Shown here piece after piece: positions 20,859 through 31,302 of a DNA stretch of 64,000 nt; positions within the stretch are counted from its first letter, which is position 1; each line of letters begins with the position of its first letter. The stretch is from Brachynemurus nebulosus (Eukaryota; Arthropoda; Insecta; Neuroptera; Myrmeleontidae). The position numbers and the translations under genes are program-made. Where the stretch lies: the NCBI GenBank assembly GCA_035578155.1, contig JAPWDM010000008.1, positions 7,433,847 through 7,497,846 of the forward strand, read 5' to 3'. The notes under the pieces were generated by a model. The model was given only the letters and a program-made list of their open reading frames with translations. It made no database searches and had not been told where the DNA came from.

Positions 20859-21085
20859 GTTGAATCGTAATCGATAAAATCGTGAAATGTATATAGTCTA
20901 ATCATGCTATATTATCCATATTATCTGTAGTCAAATCAGAGGTTAAATGATGCCAATATCCCGTTCAAAAACATCTAATGTGCATCAAATTTCAAGAGAG
21001 CACCAGTATCGCATCATGTAGTATTAGACGCAACAGAAAGGTCATGATGCTGCATCGATGCGGTAAAGTTTACATTTTTGAAGTT

Positions 21086-21453
21086 ACGCAATCTTAAATA
21101 AGAAGTATTAAAGAAGTCTTTTTCTGAATTCATAAAAAAGTTCTTGAAGAAGTCCAAATTATGAGCTTTTTAATAACTTTTTCTTTTCTTGAAATCAGAA
21201 AAATGAGATCTTTCGGAATTCTTAACGATGTTGCAAACTAATCTTGTAGCGGTGCATTCGACGTCCTCGGAACGTCTTTGAGACTGAAGTTGGGAAAAAA
21301 TTAAGACGTCCAAATCGTTAATAAGAGCTCTTTAAAAACTTGTAAAGACATCATATTGCTGGCTGGGAACATGTGCCACATTTATACGGTTTTTCACCAC
21401 CGTGAATTCTTTCATCATGGTGAATTCTCTCGTGTCTTTTTAAACTACTTATA
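21086..21453 (-). other. 3' flank of gene 3 with decayed finger tail
   Basis: From 21453 down to about 21372, minus-strand sequence still resembles finger DNA (S-S-L-K-R-H-E-R-I-H, G-G-E-K-P-Y-K-C) but is out of frame with the gene 3 stop at 21454 and interrupted. It shows gene 3 once had at least one further finger. The rest (21086-21370) shows nothing recognisable. Confidence 0.55.
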
Positions 21454-23040
21454 TCATATTTTAGTACACACGTTACTTTCAAATGGATTTTCACCACTGT
21501 GAATTCTCTGGTGTCTTTTTAAATGACTTGAAGTAGTAAATGCTGTCAAACATACAGTACACTTGTATGGTTTTTCACCACTATGAGTTCTTTCATGTGT
21601 TTTTAGAGCATCTGATCGATTAAATGCCTTAAAACATATGTTACACATATATGGTTTTTCAGCACTGTGAATTCTTTCGTGTATTTTTAAATGATTTGAA
21701 TGGTTAAATGTTTTAGAACAAATGTTACATTTATATGGTCTTTCGCCACTGTGAATTCTTTCGTGTGCTCTTAGATCACTTGACTGGTTAAATGTTTTAG
21801 AACATATGTTGCATTTATATGGTTTTTCACCACTGTGAATTCTTTCATGCTTTTTTAAGGCACTTTTATTACTAAATGTTTTAGTACATATGTTACATTC
21901 AAATGGATTTTCACCACTGTGAATTCTCTGGTGTCTTTTTAAATCACTTGAAGTAGTAAATGCTTTCAAACATACAGTACACTTATATGGTTTTTCACCA
22001 CTATGAGTTCTTTCATGTGTTTTTAAAGCATCTGATCGATTAAATGCCTTAAAACATATGTTACACATATATGGTTTTTCAGCACTGTGAATTCTTTCGT
22101 GTGTTTTTAAATGATTTGAATGGTTAAATGTTTTAGAACAAATGTTACATTTATATGGTCTTTCGCCACTGTGAATTCTTTCGTGTGCTCTTAGATCACT
22201 TGACTGGTTAAATGTTTTAGAACATATGTTGCATTTATATGGTTTTTCACCACTATGAATTCTTTCATGCTTTTTTAAGTCACTTTTATTACTAAATGTT
22301 TTAGTACATATGTTACATTCAAATGGATTTTCACCACTGTGAATTCTCTGGTGTCTTTTTAAATCACTTGAAGTAGTAAATGCTTTCAAACATACAGTAC
22401 ACTTATATGGTTTTTCACCACTATGAGTTCTTTCATGTGTTTTTAAAGCATCTGATCGATTAAATGCCTTAAAACATATGTTACACATATATGGTTTTTC
22501 AGCACTGTGAATTCTTTCGTGTGTTTTTAAATGACTTGACTGGTTAAATGTTTTAGAACAAATCTTACATTTATATGGTTTTTCGCCACTGTGAATTCTT
22601 TCGTGTGCTCTTAGATCACTTGATTGGTTAAATGTTTTAGAACATATGTTGCATTTATATGGTTTTTCACCACTGTGAATTCTTTCATGCTTTTTTAAGT
22701 CACTTTTATTACTAAATGTTTTAGTACATATGTTACATTCAAATGGTTTTTCACCACTGTGAATTCTTTCGTGTGTTTTTAAATGACTTGACTGGTTAAA
22801 TGTTTTAGTACATATGTTGCAGTTATATGGTTTTTCATCCTTATGAATTTTTTTATGCCTTTTTAAATGATTTAAACTAGCAAATATTTTATTACATATA
22901 TCACAGTGAAATAGTTTTTTGTCAACACTTGAAATTTTATGTTCTGTTGAATCTGTCGAATGATCTTCATCTATTTCATTTTGTTCAATTTTGACTTCCG
23001 TATGTAAACTGTTTAAATTCATCAAGGAATCACTCCACTC
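21454..23040 (-). CDS. C2H2 zinc-finger gene 3, exon Z (17 complete fingers)
   Basis: 528 codons from acceptor TTTTAG|GAGTGG (23040) to TGA 21454-21456. The exon opens E-W-S-D-S-L-M-N-L-N-S-L-H-T, then V-K-I-E-Q-N-E. Seventeen complete C-x2-C-x12-H-x3-H fingers follow with SGEKP, SGERP, SAEKP and SGENP linkers; an eighteenth starts with its first Cys replaced by Ser (F-E-S-N-V-C-T-K-I) and is cut by a frameshift. Fingers 3-7, 8-12 and 13-17 are three near-identical five-finger units (see repeat 21481-22740). It splices in phase 0 to exon A3 at 29324-29608 across a 6.3-kb transposon-filled intron, giving about 623 residues. A nuclear DNA-binding role is inferred from the family. Confidence 0.9.
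   Translation of the reverse strand, partial: EWSDSLMNLNSLHTEVKIEQNEIDEDHSTDSTEHKISSVDKKLFHCDICNKIFASLNHLKRHKKIHKDEKPYNCNICTKTFNQSSHLKTHERIHSGEKPFECNICTKTFSNKSDLKKHERIHSGEKPYKCNICSKTFNQSSDLRAHERIHSGEKPYKCKICSKTFNQSSHLKTHERIHSAEKPYMCNICFKAFNRSDALKTHERTHSGEKPYKCTVCLKAFTTSSDLKRHQRIHSGENPFECNICTKTFSNKSDLKKHERIHSGEKPYKCNICSKTFNQSSDLRAHERIHSGERPYKCNICSKTFNHSNHLKTHERIHSAEKPYMCNICFKAFNRSDALKTHERTHSGEKPYKCTVCLKAFTTSSDLKRHQRIHSGENPFECNICTKTFSNKSALKKHERIHSGEKPYKCNICSKTFNQSSDLRAHERIHSGERPYKCNICSKTFNHSNHLKIHERIHSAEKPYMCNICFKAFNRSDALKTHERTHSGEKPYKCTVCLTAFTTSSHLKRHQRIHSGENPFESNVCTKI
21481..22740 (-). repeat. Three tandem 420-bp units, each five zinc fingers
   Basis: Units 21481-21900, 21901-22320 and 22321-22740 line up without gaps (for example AAATGGATTTTCACCACTG starts at 21481, 21901 and 22321). 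Each encodes fingers with recognition loops of type SNKS[DA]LKKH, NQSSDLRAH, N[QH]S[SN]HLK[TI]H, NRSDALKTH and TTSS[DH]LKRH. Differences are a handful of bases per unit, so the amplification is recent, or homogenised by gene conversion. Confidence 0.93.
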
Positions 23041-23145
23041 CTAAAATATTACAAACAAGTATTTTGATTAAAACATTCACATAAAGAGATAACGAGAAGA
23101 GGGCCGATTTTTGTCCAGTAGGTGGCAAATTATAGGTTGTATACA

Positions 23146-23148
<3 letters not shown>

Positions 23149-23210
<62 letters not shown>
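23149..23210. repeat. (AT)n microsatellite, about 62 bp
   Basis: Pure alternating AT with no interruption in the given sequence. It lies inside the acceptor-side conserved arm of intron 3. Confidence 0.95.
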
Positions 23211-23215
<5 letters not shown>

Positions 23216-24439
23216 CAGGGAGAATAGTGTCTTCCTGTATACTAAATTTCATCGATTCCGATTTAGTTAGTTGAGTGTGATTTAACAGTTTACTATCCTA
23301 TACACGTATATTATTAAAATTACATATTGCAATTGCATTCACAAAAATTTTGGGGACAGGTGTACCCACACTGTCAACTTCCCATTGGGTCTCCTTAAAG
23401 ACTAGAAACTACTGTACATAAATAATTCTTTTTCCATTTCAGGGAACTCCTCCCCTGGGTCCCTGATAGAGGCTTTGCCCCTTGCACCATACCGGGGGCT
23501 TCGTCTTCTGTACCTAAGGGTGGGGGCTTCACCCTTATCAAACAAATGATAACATCATTAATGTTCTCAAGATATGCGAGACAAAATATATTTCAAAAAA
23601 AGTTTATTTTTTTTTAAATTTTATAAGAAAATATTGAGGAACTTGTTTTTAACATCAATGAAGGTTCTTAGACCATACCATTATATAATTGTTATGGTAA
23701 AAAATCCATATAATCTATGTTATCTTAATACAATTAATTCCGTCTTTTTACCAAAAAAAAAAAAAAAAACAAACCGCCAATCCGAATTTGCTGATAACTT
23801 TATCCGGTCTTCATTTTTTGATTACGCATCTAATGAAATTAGTCCGGAGTTGATATCATCATTTGTTCTCAAAATATGCGAGACGAAAAAAAATTCACGA
23901 ACGCACACACAAACATCACGCTAAAAACGATGGATTCGGATTCTAGTGATCTTGAAACATGGAGATATGTCAAAATTAGCGATTCGTAAAATCGGACCCA
24001 TTACAAGAGCTTTCAATCGGAAGTTAATAAAATTTTATAACCATTTCAACGCACTTTTATAATATAATATTAATTTTTGGTTAAGTTACATATAAATCCA
24101 TATAGTACTAAAATTATTTTTAACTCAATTCAAAAATATTTACAAATAAGAGGATAAAAGAATTTTTTTCCAAAGTACCATCAGTTGGGGCGAACCGAGA
24201 CAGTAGGGGCGAATCTAGACAGAGCTGCCTCTCGATATTTCTTCGTCAGTGTTATGACCGTACAAGGTCATAGATCAATTTATGCTACTGAATATTGTCA
24301 GTTATGAGTTTGTCATCAAAGAAAAGCGGTGAACGTGACATCTTTGTATTTTGTTATTTTACAGGCGCATTGTTTATAATTTTTAAAAATAACGCGCGTT
24401 TTGAAATCTTGTAAAGAAACTGCTGTACAAAAAAAACAG

Positions 24440-24541
<102 letters not shown>

Positions 24542-25019
24542 AGTAGGGACTGGCAACAAAATGTTTGGCGTTTTTTTGACAATATATGTACCAAAAATGA
24601 TAGCTGTATTGTGCTTAATTTTTTTTATAAATTGATTAACAAAAAACTGTCTATAGGTGAGGCGAATTCATACACCATGTTGCGTCAGTATAAAAAGAAA
24701 GTGGGTATAAACTACATAAACTGTAGTCTAGATAACATAAAATGGGCTCTTTTCGACAGAGGCACAACAACCGGGGAGGGCCAAGGGGTCCGGACCCCCT
24801 AAAATTACCTGGAAATTTTCCTTCAATTTATTTTATTTATATTAAAAAGTAAAATTTTTAGTGGTTTACTAATATTTTTAATTTGAAAATCAAATTTTCG
24901 GAGACGACATTTTATTACATTTTCCATTGTTATCGGAGAACTGCGTTATCAAAAAATTTGATAATTTAAATTTTTGTTGGACCCCCTGTAGATATGTAGC
25001 TGTTGCGCCCCTACTTTCC

Positions 25020-25118
25020 GATATTAAAAATAAAAGAAAATCGCTCAGACAAGCTGCTGAATATTTCCATGTTCCTAAATCGACCTTGAATGATAGACTC
25101 AAAGGCAAATCGAAATAA
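25020..25118 (+). pseudogene. Tigger transposase remnant: psq helix-turn-helix
   Basis: Encodes R-K-S-L-R-Q-A-A-E-Y-F-H-V-P-K-S-T-L-N-D-R-L-K-G then a stop. The pattern S-L-R-x-A-A-x-x-F-x-V-P-x-S-T-L-x-x-R is the first DNA-binding helix-turn-helix of pogo/Tigger/CENP-B-type transposases. The preceding part of the frame looks unrelated. Only this module survives. Confidence 0.75.
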
Positions 25119-25712
25119 AATTCATTTAAATCCAAAATGTTTTATTCCACCCATCAAAAGTCATTCGCTGATGCAGTTATTTAGTTTAGCGAATTTTCAG
25201 ATTGGAAATTCAGCTATTTTTATCTTTTTATGTCCGATTTTACCCATATGCATGACTGAATGTGATTTATATTGCAAATAAAGCACTGTCTCGATTCGCC
25301 CCACACATAGGGGCGAATCTAGACACTATATAATCAAAAAAAAAAAAAAGTTGCAGTGCCAATTTTGATATTTTTATTACTGCCCTATATGCTCGTGATA
25401 GTAAAGCATTTAAATTATTTTTTTAGAATTTTTTAGATATACTCTAAACAATTTATTGCTAAAAAACTGAAAAAATCGTCTACATTCGCCCCAACTGACG
25501 GTAAGTTATAAAATTAATTACGGTCTCTAAAAAGGTGAATTTTTTTTTATAGCACTTTTATAATGCAAGTCCACCAGAAACTTTCAAACCACAAATATTA
25601 CTTTAAAAATGTCGTTTACCCCCGCTCCCTTTTCATGTGTATTCCCAATTTGATGTGTACCCTATAACGTGTTTGAAACTTGTTTTTCCATATAATGCTT
25701 GACGTCCAGCGG

Positions 25713-27470
25713 TAGGGTTGCCAACTTTTCTAATAAATATTTCGGGATTTAATGAAAAAAAATCGGGACGGAATACATAAAATCGGGACTGCTACAAAAA
25801 AAGAATGTTTTTAATCATTAACAAACAATTTAAGGTCAAAATTTTCACTAGAACTTTAAACAATGCACAGAACTATTTACTAGGTACATACAATACTTAT
25901 ATTTATCATTCTTACTCAATAATCAGTTTAAAATCAACCATTAAAATTTTAATGTGTGCCATCGTATTTTAAGACATTTATCCTTTAAAAAAAAAAAAAC
26001 AATAAATCATTGCTTGAAGATAATATTACAATACTTTTTTTATTTTTCGAGAAATAGGCTAACTTCAAAAATGCATCACTGCTTGCATGAGGCAGAGTCA
26101 AAAGTTCAAAATTGCATCAGACGCATCACAACGAAAAATCAAAAGTTCATTTTTGCATTTGATGCGTCAAAACAATACATCAAGAAATTTGGTGATACGT
26201 GTCCAAGATGCTTGTCATGTGTAGAATTATAACTACTTGCCATATTATGTAGGTATTAGCACCAACAGGAATAATTCCGAAAAAGAAACTGTTGAAAAAG
26301 ATTAATGTATTTACCTTTCATTAAAATTGTTTAAACTATTTGAATACATCTTGCACTCAAAATAGGTATGTAATATTTTTATTCAAATAATTTCAATATT
26401 TTCAATTTCAAGTAAGTTCAAGTTGAAATTCAAAGATAATATACCTATACAAGGACTGTATTACTATATTATCTATAGTCCATCATGCTGTGTCTATTAT
26501 GCTACATGGATTATGATGCCAATATCCCATTCAAAAATATCTAATGTGCATCAAATTTCAAGAGAGCATCAGCATCGCATCATGCAGTATTAGACGCATC
26601 AGAAACGTCATGATGCTGCATCGATGCGGTAAAGTTTACATTTTTGAACTTACCCATAATTATTATTAATTTTTTTTTTTTTACTGTGAACTGTACTTTT
26701 TTTAAGAAAAACAATTTTTCAAAACGTTGTCAGCTTTAGATATTGGATATTTTTGGGCTACTCAGATGCCACTTGTGTAATTCATGTACGTTAAATAATT
26801 TATTTCATTTTTTGGGAGATTTTTTTCTACCTAAAATGCATTTTTTGGAGGCATTTTGACTATTGTTGGGGGAATTTTGATGAGTCAAACTGGAACACTG
26901 TACATTTTATGTGGTACTTACTTCCTTGGCCGAGCGACGACATGACATGTAAGCGCGGTAATTCGGAAACAGCAATAGCGAAACTGCCGGGATTAAAAAA
27001 GTAAAAAAATTGTAGATGTTAAAAGTCGGGACCCCAGAGTACAGAGGTACAGCAACTATCTCTTTTCTGAAATCACGAGTGTGTACTTCTGTGCTCATTA
27101 GGCTTCTTAGTTGTCAGTTTGTCAGTAGCAGTCGATGATTGTAGATCAACCACACGATAATGGACTTGATTGTTGTTGGTATTGTTACATCCTCTAGTAC
27201 ATGCGTGTGGTGTCATAGCTATGTATGCATCAGCTGAGCCACGTGACCGCCCCTACTATCTCCGTTACTCACACAAATACACAAAATCGCACTAATACAA
27301 TGTAAACCCAGTGTGTGTATACAACATATTGTCTATCTCTTACATGTTACACTGGTTCCAGCAGTGTAGGGATAGATATGTTGTCTCTATTACTCTATGG
27401 TCGGGACAATTACCGTCCCGCCACTGACACGGGACATATAGGCCTAAAATCGGGACAGTTGGCAACCCTA
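25713..27470. mobile_element. hAT-type element, 1.76 kb, perfect 8-bp target duplication
   Basis: Ends TAGGGTTGCCAAC and GTTGGCAACCCTA, flanked by TCCAGCGG at 25705-25712 and 27471-27478. Subterminal AATCGGGAC motifs recur on both sides (about 25766, 25791, 27446). No transposase domain is readable; a GCATC-rich MITE is nested at about 26048-26655. Confidence 0.88.
26048..26655. mobile_element. GCATC-rich MITE, fuller copy
   Basis: Begins near AACTTCAAAAATGCATCAC and ends near TTTACATTTTTGAACTT (inverse AAGTTCAAAAATG), so the tips are inverted. Variants of GATGCATC, GACGCATC and GCATCATG are frequent near both ends. Related copies are at 13907-21085 (split) and 40966-41525 (inverted). Confidence 0.65.
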
Positions 27471-27725
27471 TCCAGCGGATACGAAAATGTGCGAAATTTA
27501 ATTTGACCGAATACGCATGGAAACGGACGAACGATCCAAACAGCCGTGAAGCAATGCATCCTCGCCCATTGAAAGCGTCTCGTTCATCCGTTTTCCCGCG
27601 TATAATTGCGACGTGCGAACAGATCCAATTCTGTTTAGATTTTCTCGCGCTAAGAAATCCGTTTCATGTGATTTTAGCCTGAGGAAAGAAAATTAAAAAG
27701 AAAAATACTGATGTATACTGCACTA

Positions 27726-29204
27726 CCCAGTGAACATTTTTCTGTAAATTTTATGTCACAGTGACAGAACTGAAAGTCACATGTTACATAACATGTGAGT
27801 CACATATGACTCACATGTAACTTACAATTTCCCACTTATAAACGTAACAATGTGACGTAACATTGTTACGTTCTTGTTACGTTTTAGGAAAATATAACTT
27901 TGATGTTACCTTATAGATAAAAATTACGCCCTCTTTTGCAAAAAGCAAGTTCAAAATTCCCTTTTTTTTGTTTCTTATTAACATGACATACACATATTAC
28001 CAACTTATTGACATATACATACATCTAAATTATTATTATTATTATTATTTTTTTTTTTTTTTTTTTTGACTATTGCAGGATTTGAACCATTATCAAAGCT
28101 GAAGCATCTTTTAAATTATCGACAGTCTTAACCACTAGACCAAACTCACTTATTTATTCTGATCGTTATATATTAATATATATCACAAAATAGTAAATAA
28201 AGCCTTACAAGAATTTTCATAAAAAATTCATTTTTAAATTAATATGTAACAAAATTAACGTTGTTTTAACGACGTATTAATGTTGTTTTAATCAAATGTC
28301 GAAATCATGACTCTTTTGTTATGTTTTTGTGGCCTATCAATATTAATAAAACATTCGTTCATCCATTTCATCCGTCCATTTTTGTATAAGTCAATTTATG
28401 TTATTTGTTATATGGGTTATGGGGTTATATTATATATATTATGGGATTATATCATATATTATGGGGTTATATTATATAATATAACCCCATAACCCATATA
28501 ACAAATAACATAAATCAACTTATACAAAAATGGATAGATGAAATTTAATTACATCAAACGCCAACAGGGGATAGATTGAAAAACTGCAGGAATCTTTAAA
28601 TGGATAATTCCTCACGAATTGATACATTTAAAATTAATATGGTAACAAAACATTTCACAAAAGTGACAAGTGAAATGTTTTATTAATATTGATACGTCAC
28701 AAAAACATAACAAAAGAGTCATGATTGTGACATTTCATTAAAACAACGTTAATACGTCACAAAAACATAACATAAGAGTACTGTTGTGACGTTTTGTTCA
28801 AAGTAACATTGTTAGGTCATCAGGACATAACAAAAAAGTCATGGTTGTGACATTTCATTAAAGTAACGTTGATACGTCACAAAAATATAACATAAGAGTC
28901 AGTTCTGTGAGGTTTTATCAAAGTAACATTGTTAGGTTGCAAAGACATAACATAAGAGTCACACTGTGACGTTTTATCAAAGCAACCTTGATACATCATC
29001 TAAACGTAACATAGGTAGCAGTCACAAATGTGACATATTATTACAGTCACAATGGCATGTAACTGTTACGTAACATACAGGTAACAATTGGTATATAACA
29101 TAAAACTCTAATTTTATATAATTGTTATGTCACCCATAAGTCAAAAAAGTTACGTAACTTGTTATTTCCTTGTTACATCACATTTACATTCTATGTTCAC
29201 TGGG
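27726..29204. mobile_element. TA-flanked TIR element (CCCAGTGAACAT) with internal ACGTCA-rich repeats
   Basis: Ends CCCAGTGAACAT and ATGTTCACTGGG with TA at 27724-27725 and 29205-29206. The paralogous intron of gene 2 (about 9907-9921, CTGCACTAGTAGACGG) is the empty site. The right half has loose tandem modules of about 60-120 bp built from TACGTCACAAAAACATAACA and TGTGACGTTTT-like sequence. A 178-bp hairpin sits at 28366-28543. No transposase. Confidence 0.8.
28366..28543. repeat. Near-perfect inverted repeat (71-nt arms)
   Basis: Arms 28366-28436 and 28473-28543 pair almost completely: TTTCATCCGTCCATTTTTG on the left against CAAAAATGGATAGATGAAA on the right, and the TTATGGGGTTATAT core exactly. 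It looks like a small foldback element nested in the 27726-29204 element. Confidence 0.85.
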
Positions 29205-29323
29205 TAGTAGACGGACAGCAGACACACATCAAAAACTATAAGCATTGTTTTTCTTGCTACCCATTGGAAAGAACTCGACCATTCTTTTACTTTTTATTTT
29301 ATCAAAAATTTATATGTACTTAC

Positions 29324-29608
29324 CGATTTTATATTTTGCCCTTGTAAGTCTGTAATGTTCTTTTCATCGGTCAGGTTATTACTTTCTTGCGACAATTCAG
29401 CTGGTTCAAAGATTTTAGTTTCTATTGGTGACACTAAATTGGTTTCATTCACTTCTGCTTTCTCCATTTTGATTTCAAACGTATGAAAATTTTCATGGGC
29501 CGGTTCATTCACTTCATGTTTCTCCATTTTAATTTGAAACTTACGATCAATTTCATGAGCCACTTCATTCATTTCATCCTTTTCCACTTTAATTTCGAAT
29601 TTCTCCAT
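29324..29608 (-). CDS. Zinc-finger gene 3, exon A (three K-x-E repeats)
   Basis: 95 codons from ATG at 29608 to the phase-0 donor ATCG|GTAAGT at 29324. Repeats are IKVEKDEMNE, IKMEKHEVNE and IKMEKAEVNE, 20 residues apart. The C-terminal part (ETKIFEPAELSQE ... LTDLQGQNIKS) matches genes 1 and 2. An open frame of 104 codons runs on past the donor into intron sequence (V-S-T-Y-K-F-L-I-K), which is not conserved and is read as intron. Confidence 0.86.
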
Positions 29609-29790
29609 TTTAAATTTATTGTTTTATTATACACAATCGCTATGTTTAACTAGAAGAATTTTTATTTTTATAATGGATGAGTGATGCCTACTTTGTCAAC
29701 GAGATGGAAGCCAAGTCAGAATTACCAACTGCAATTTACTAAAAATTCGAAAGAAAGAGCGTGTTCCATTTACAAAACTCAAACGACAGT
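29609..29790 (-). promoter_or_regulatory. Conserved 5' flank of gene 3 (putative promoter/5' leader)
   Basis: Same leader and box order as in genes 1, 2, 5 and 7: TATACACAATCGCTATG, a tract with AAGCCAAGTCAG and AACTGCAATTTACTAAAAAT, then GCGTGTTCCATTTAC at about 29759. Confidence 0.45.
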
Positions 29791-30489
29791 GCACCGTTGG
29801 CCAGAAAATTTTGTTTGTCTAACTTTAGGTAATTGATCTTATACTATTACAAACCAGAGGGCTAGCATTCAAATTAACATACATTAAATATTAAAACAAT
29901 TTCTAACATGGTGAGTGGTTGCTTTTTTATTACATAAATTAATTAAAAACTGAAAGTTTAATAGGTCATATATCTGCTCATTTTATCTTAAAAATGTTTT
30001 AAAATAGAATAGATTTCAATAATTAACCAAGAAAAAGCATAAAAGGTAATTTTTATGTTTTTTTCAAATTTCAAAATATAATGACGTTTAATAGTAGCGT
30101 TACAAATCATTTTTTTATTATTTTGTTGAATCTGGCAAATGGACATCGTATTAAGTGTTAGTTTAGAAAAAATTAAACACAGTATTTAAAACAAGATACT
30201 TTTTACTGAAGAAAATAATAAAATCATGTAAAAAAAACGGCCTGATAAACAGACATATTTGTCCACCTTGAGCACTGTAGTCGACTTTGGTATCCTCTCT
30301 AGGCAAAATCTCCTAGCGAATACGTTTCTAGAGCAAAGGACATAATCATTTTAGTATCAATGCTGGACTTTATAGGCAAAGACATAAATGTAAAAATAAC
30401 AAAATACACGGCTGTGTCCCCTTCACCCTTCACGTCACGTCACCTTCTTAAAACATTTATTACAGTCACAAGTATTTTCATTTGTGTGA
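29791..30489. other. Intergenic gene 3-gene 4
   Basis: No gene. About 29841-29910 (TACAAACCAGAGGGC ... TTTCTAACATGGTGA) is a dispersed repeat also seen at 39978-40050 and 62046-62065. The tract 30320-30489 matches the 3' flank of gene 6 (43853-43985): TTTCTAGAGCAA and TTTGTGTGAAGTTT are shared, marking gene 4 and gene 6 as closest relatives. Confidence 0.5.
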
Positions 30490-30726
30490 AGTTTATCGTA
30501 ACTAAGTTCAATGTTTTAACATATTTTTATGGATTTTGACCACTGTGAATTTTTTGATGTTTTTTTACACCACTTAAGTGCCTAAATGTCTTAGAACGCA
30601 AGCTAAATACATTTATAAGGCTTTTTCACTATTGTGAATTCTTTCATGTTTTTTTAATTCTTTTGGATAAATGAATGTTTTAGTATATATGTTACATTTG
30701 CATGATTTTTCACCATCGTGTATCCT
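30490..30726 (-). pseudogene. Decayed C-terminal fingers of gene 4
   Basis: Past the stop at 30727 the frame continues R-I-H-D-G-E-K-S-C-K-C-N-I-Y-T-K-T-F-I-Y-P-K-E-L-K-K-H, another finger with its second Cys changed to Tyr. After E-K-A-L there is a TAA and a frame change, then readable L-R-S-K-T-F-R-H-L-S-G-V-K-K-H, homologous to the last finger of gene 6 (S-K-T-F-R-H-S-S-G-L-K-K-H). So at least two former fingers are lost from the product. Confidence 0.7.
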
Positions 30727-31251
30727 TTAATGTATTTTTAACTTATCTAACCAAGTAAATGTCTTAGAATATATGTTACATTCAAATGGTTTTTTACCAC
30801 TATGAATTCTTCCATGTCTTTTTAAATTACTTGAAGTAGTAAACGTTTTAGTACATATATTACATTTATACGGTTTTTCACCACTATGAATTCTTTTATG
30901 TTCTTTTAAACTTACTTTTTGATTAAATGTTTTAGTACATATGTTACATTCGTATGGTTTTTCACCACTGTGTGTTCTTTCATGTGTTCTTAAATTACCT
31001 AACTGAGTAAATGTTTTAGAACATATGTTACATTTATAAGGTTTTTCGCCAGTGTGAATCATTTCATGTCTTTGTAACGTACTTGGATAAATAAATGTTT
31101 TATTACATGTATCACACTGAAATAGTTTTTTGTTTACACATGTTGCTTTAGGCTCTGTTAAATCTATCGAATGATCTTCATCTACTTCATCTTGTTCAAT
31201 TTTGATTTCTGTATGTAAACTGTTTACATCAATCGAAGACTCACTCCACTC
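30727..31251 (-). pseudogene. C2H2 zinc-finger gene 4, exon Z (orphan, truncated)
   Basis: 174 open codons from acceptor TTTTAG|GAGTGG (31251) to TAA 30727. Opens E-W-S-E-S-S-I-D-V-N-S-L-H-T-E-I-K-I-E-Q-D-E, then four complete fingers (loops STLQRH, GNLRTH, VSLKEH, SNLKRH). A fifth has C-N-I-Y in place of C-x2-C and is cut by the stop, which sits where paralogues read H-E-R-I-H (GAA to TAA). No exon A is found anywhere between 31251 and gene 5. The upstream intron sequence matches gene 7 intron as far as about 32560 and then breaks off. A transcript could only start elsewhere or splice from a distant exon A such as 38987-39250. Confidence 0.75.
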
Positions 31252-31302
31252 CTAAAATGTTACAAAGAAGTATTTTGATTAAAAAATTTATACAAGAGGC
31301 GA

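Larger units (their letters stand above)
14881..20890 (-). mobile_element. LINE (non-LTR retrotransposon), Jockey/CR1-like group, nearly full-length but inactive
   Basis: About 6 kb on the minus strand: a short 5' leader, ORF1 (20858 to 19998), ORF2 with an AP-type endonuclease then a reverse transcriptase (20071 to 15040), and a 3' end in a (TTA)n tract at about 14883-14912. It sits in the GCATC-rich MITE at TCTATA|GTC. Two later MITEs (16855-17695 and 18618-19839) and several frameshifts and stops inactivate it. Subtracting the MITEs leaves about 3.9 kb, a usual size for such elements. Exact clade needs a phylogeny. Confidence 0.85.
13907..21085. mobile_element. GCATC-rich MITE, 5'-truncated copy split by a nested stack of insertions
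   Basis: The halves at 13907-14094 and 20892-21085 together match the more complete copies at 26048-26655 and (inverted) 40966-41525: GGAATAATTCCGAAA, TTCATTAAAATTGTTTAAAC, AAGTTGAAATTCAAAG, CAAGGACTGTATT, then TGATGCCAATATCCC and GATGCTGCATCGATGCGG. Between the halves lie a hAT-type MITE (14095-14861) and a LINE (about 14881-20890). The left end of the family is missing here. Confidence 0.72.
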
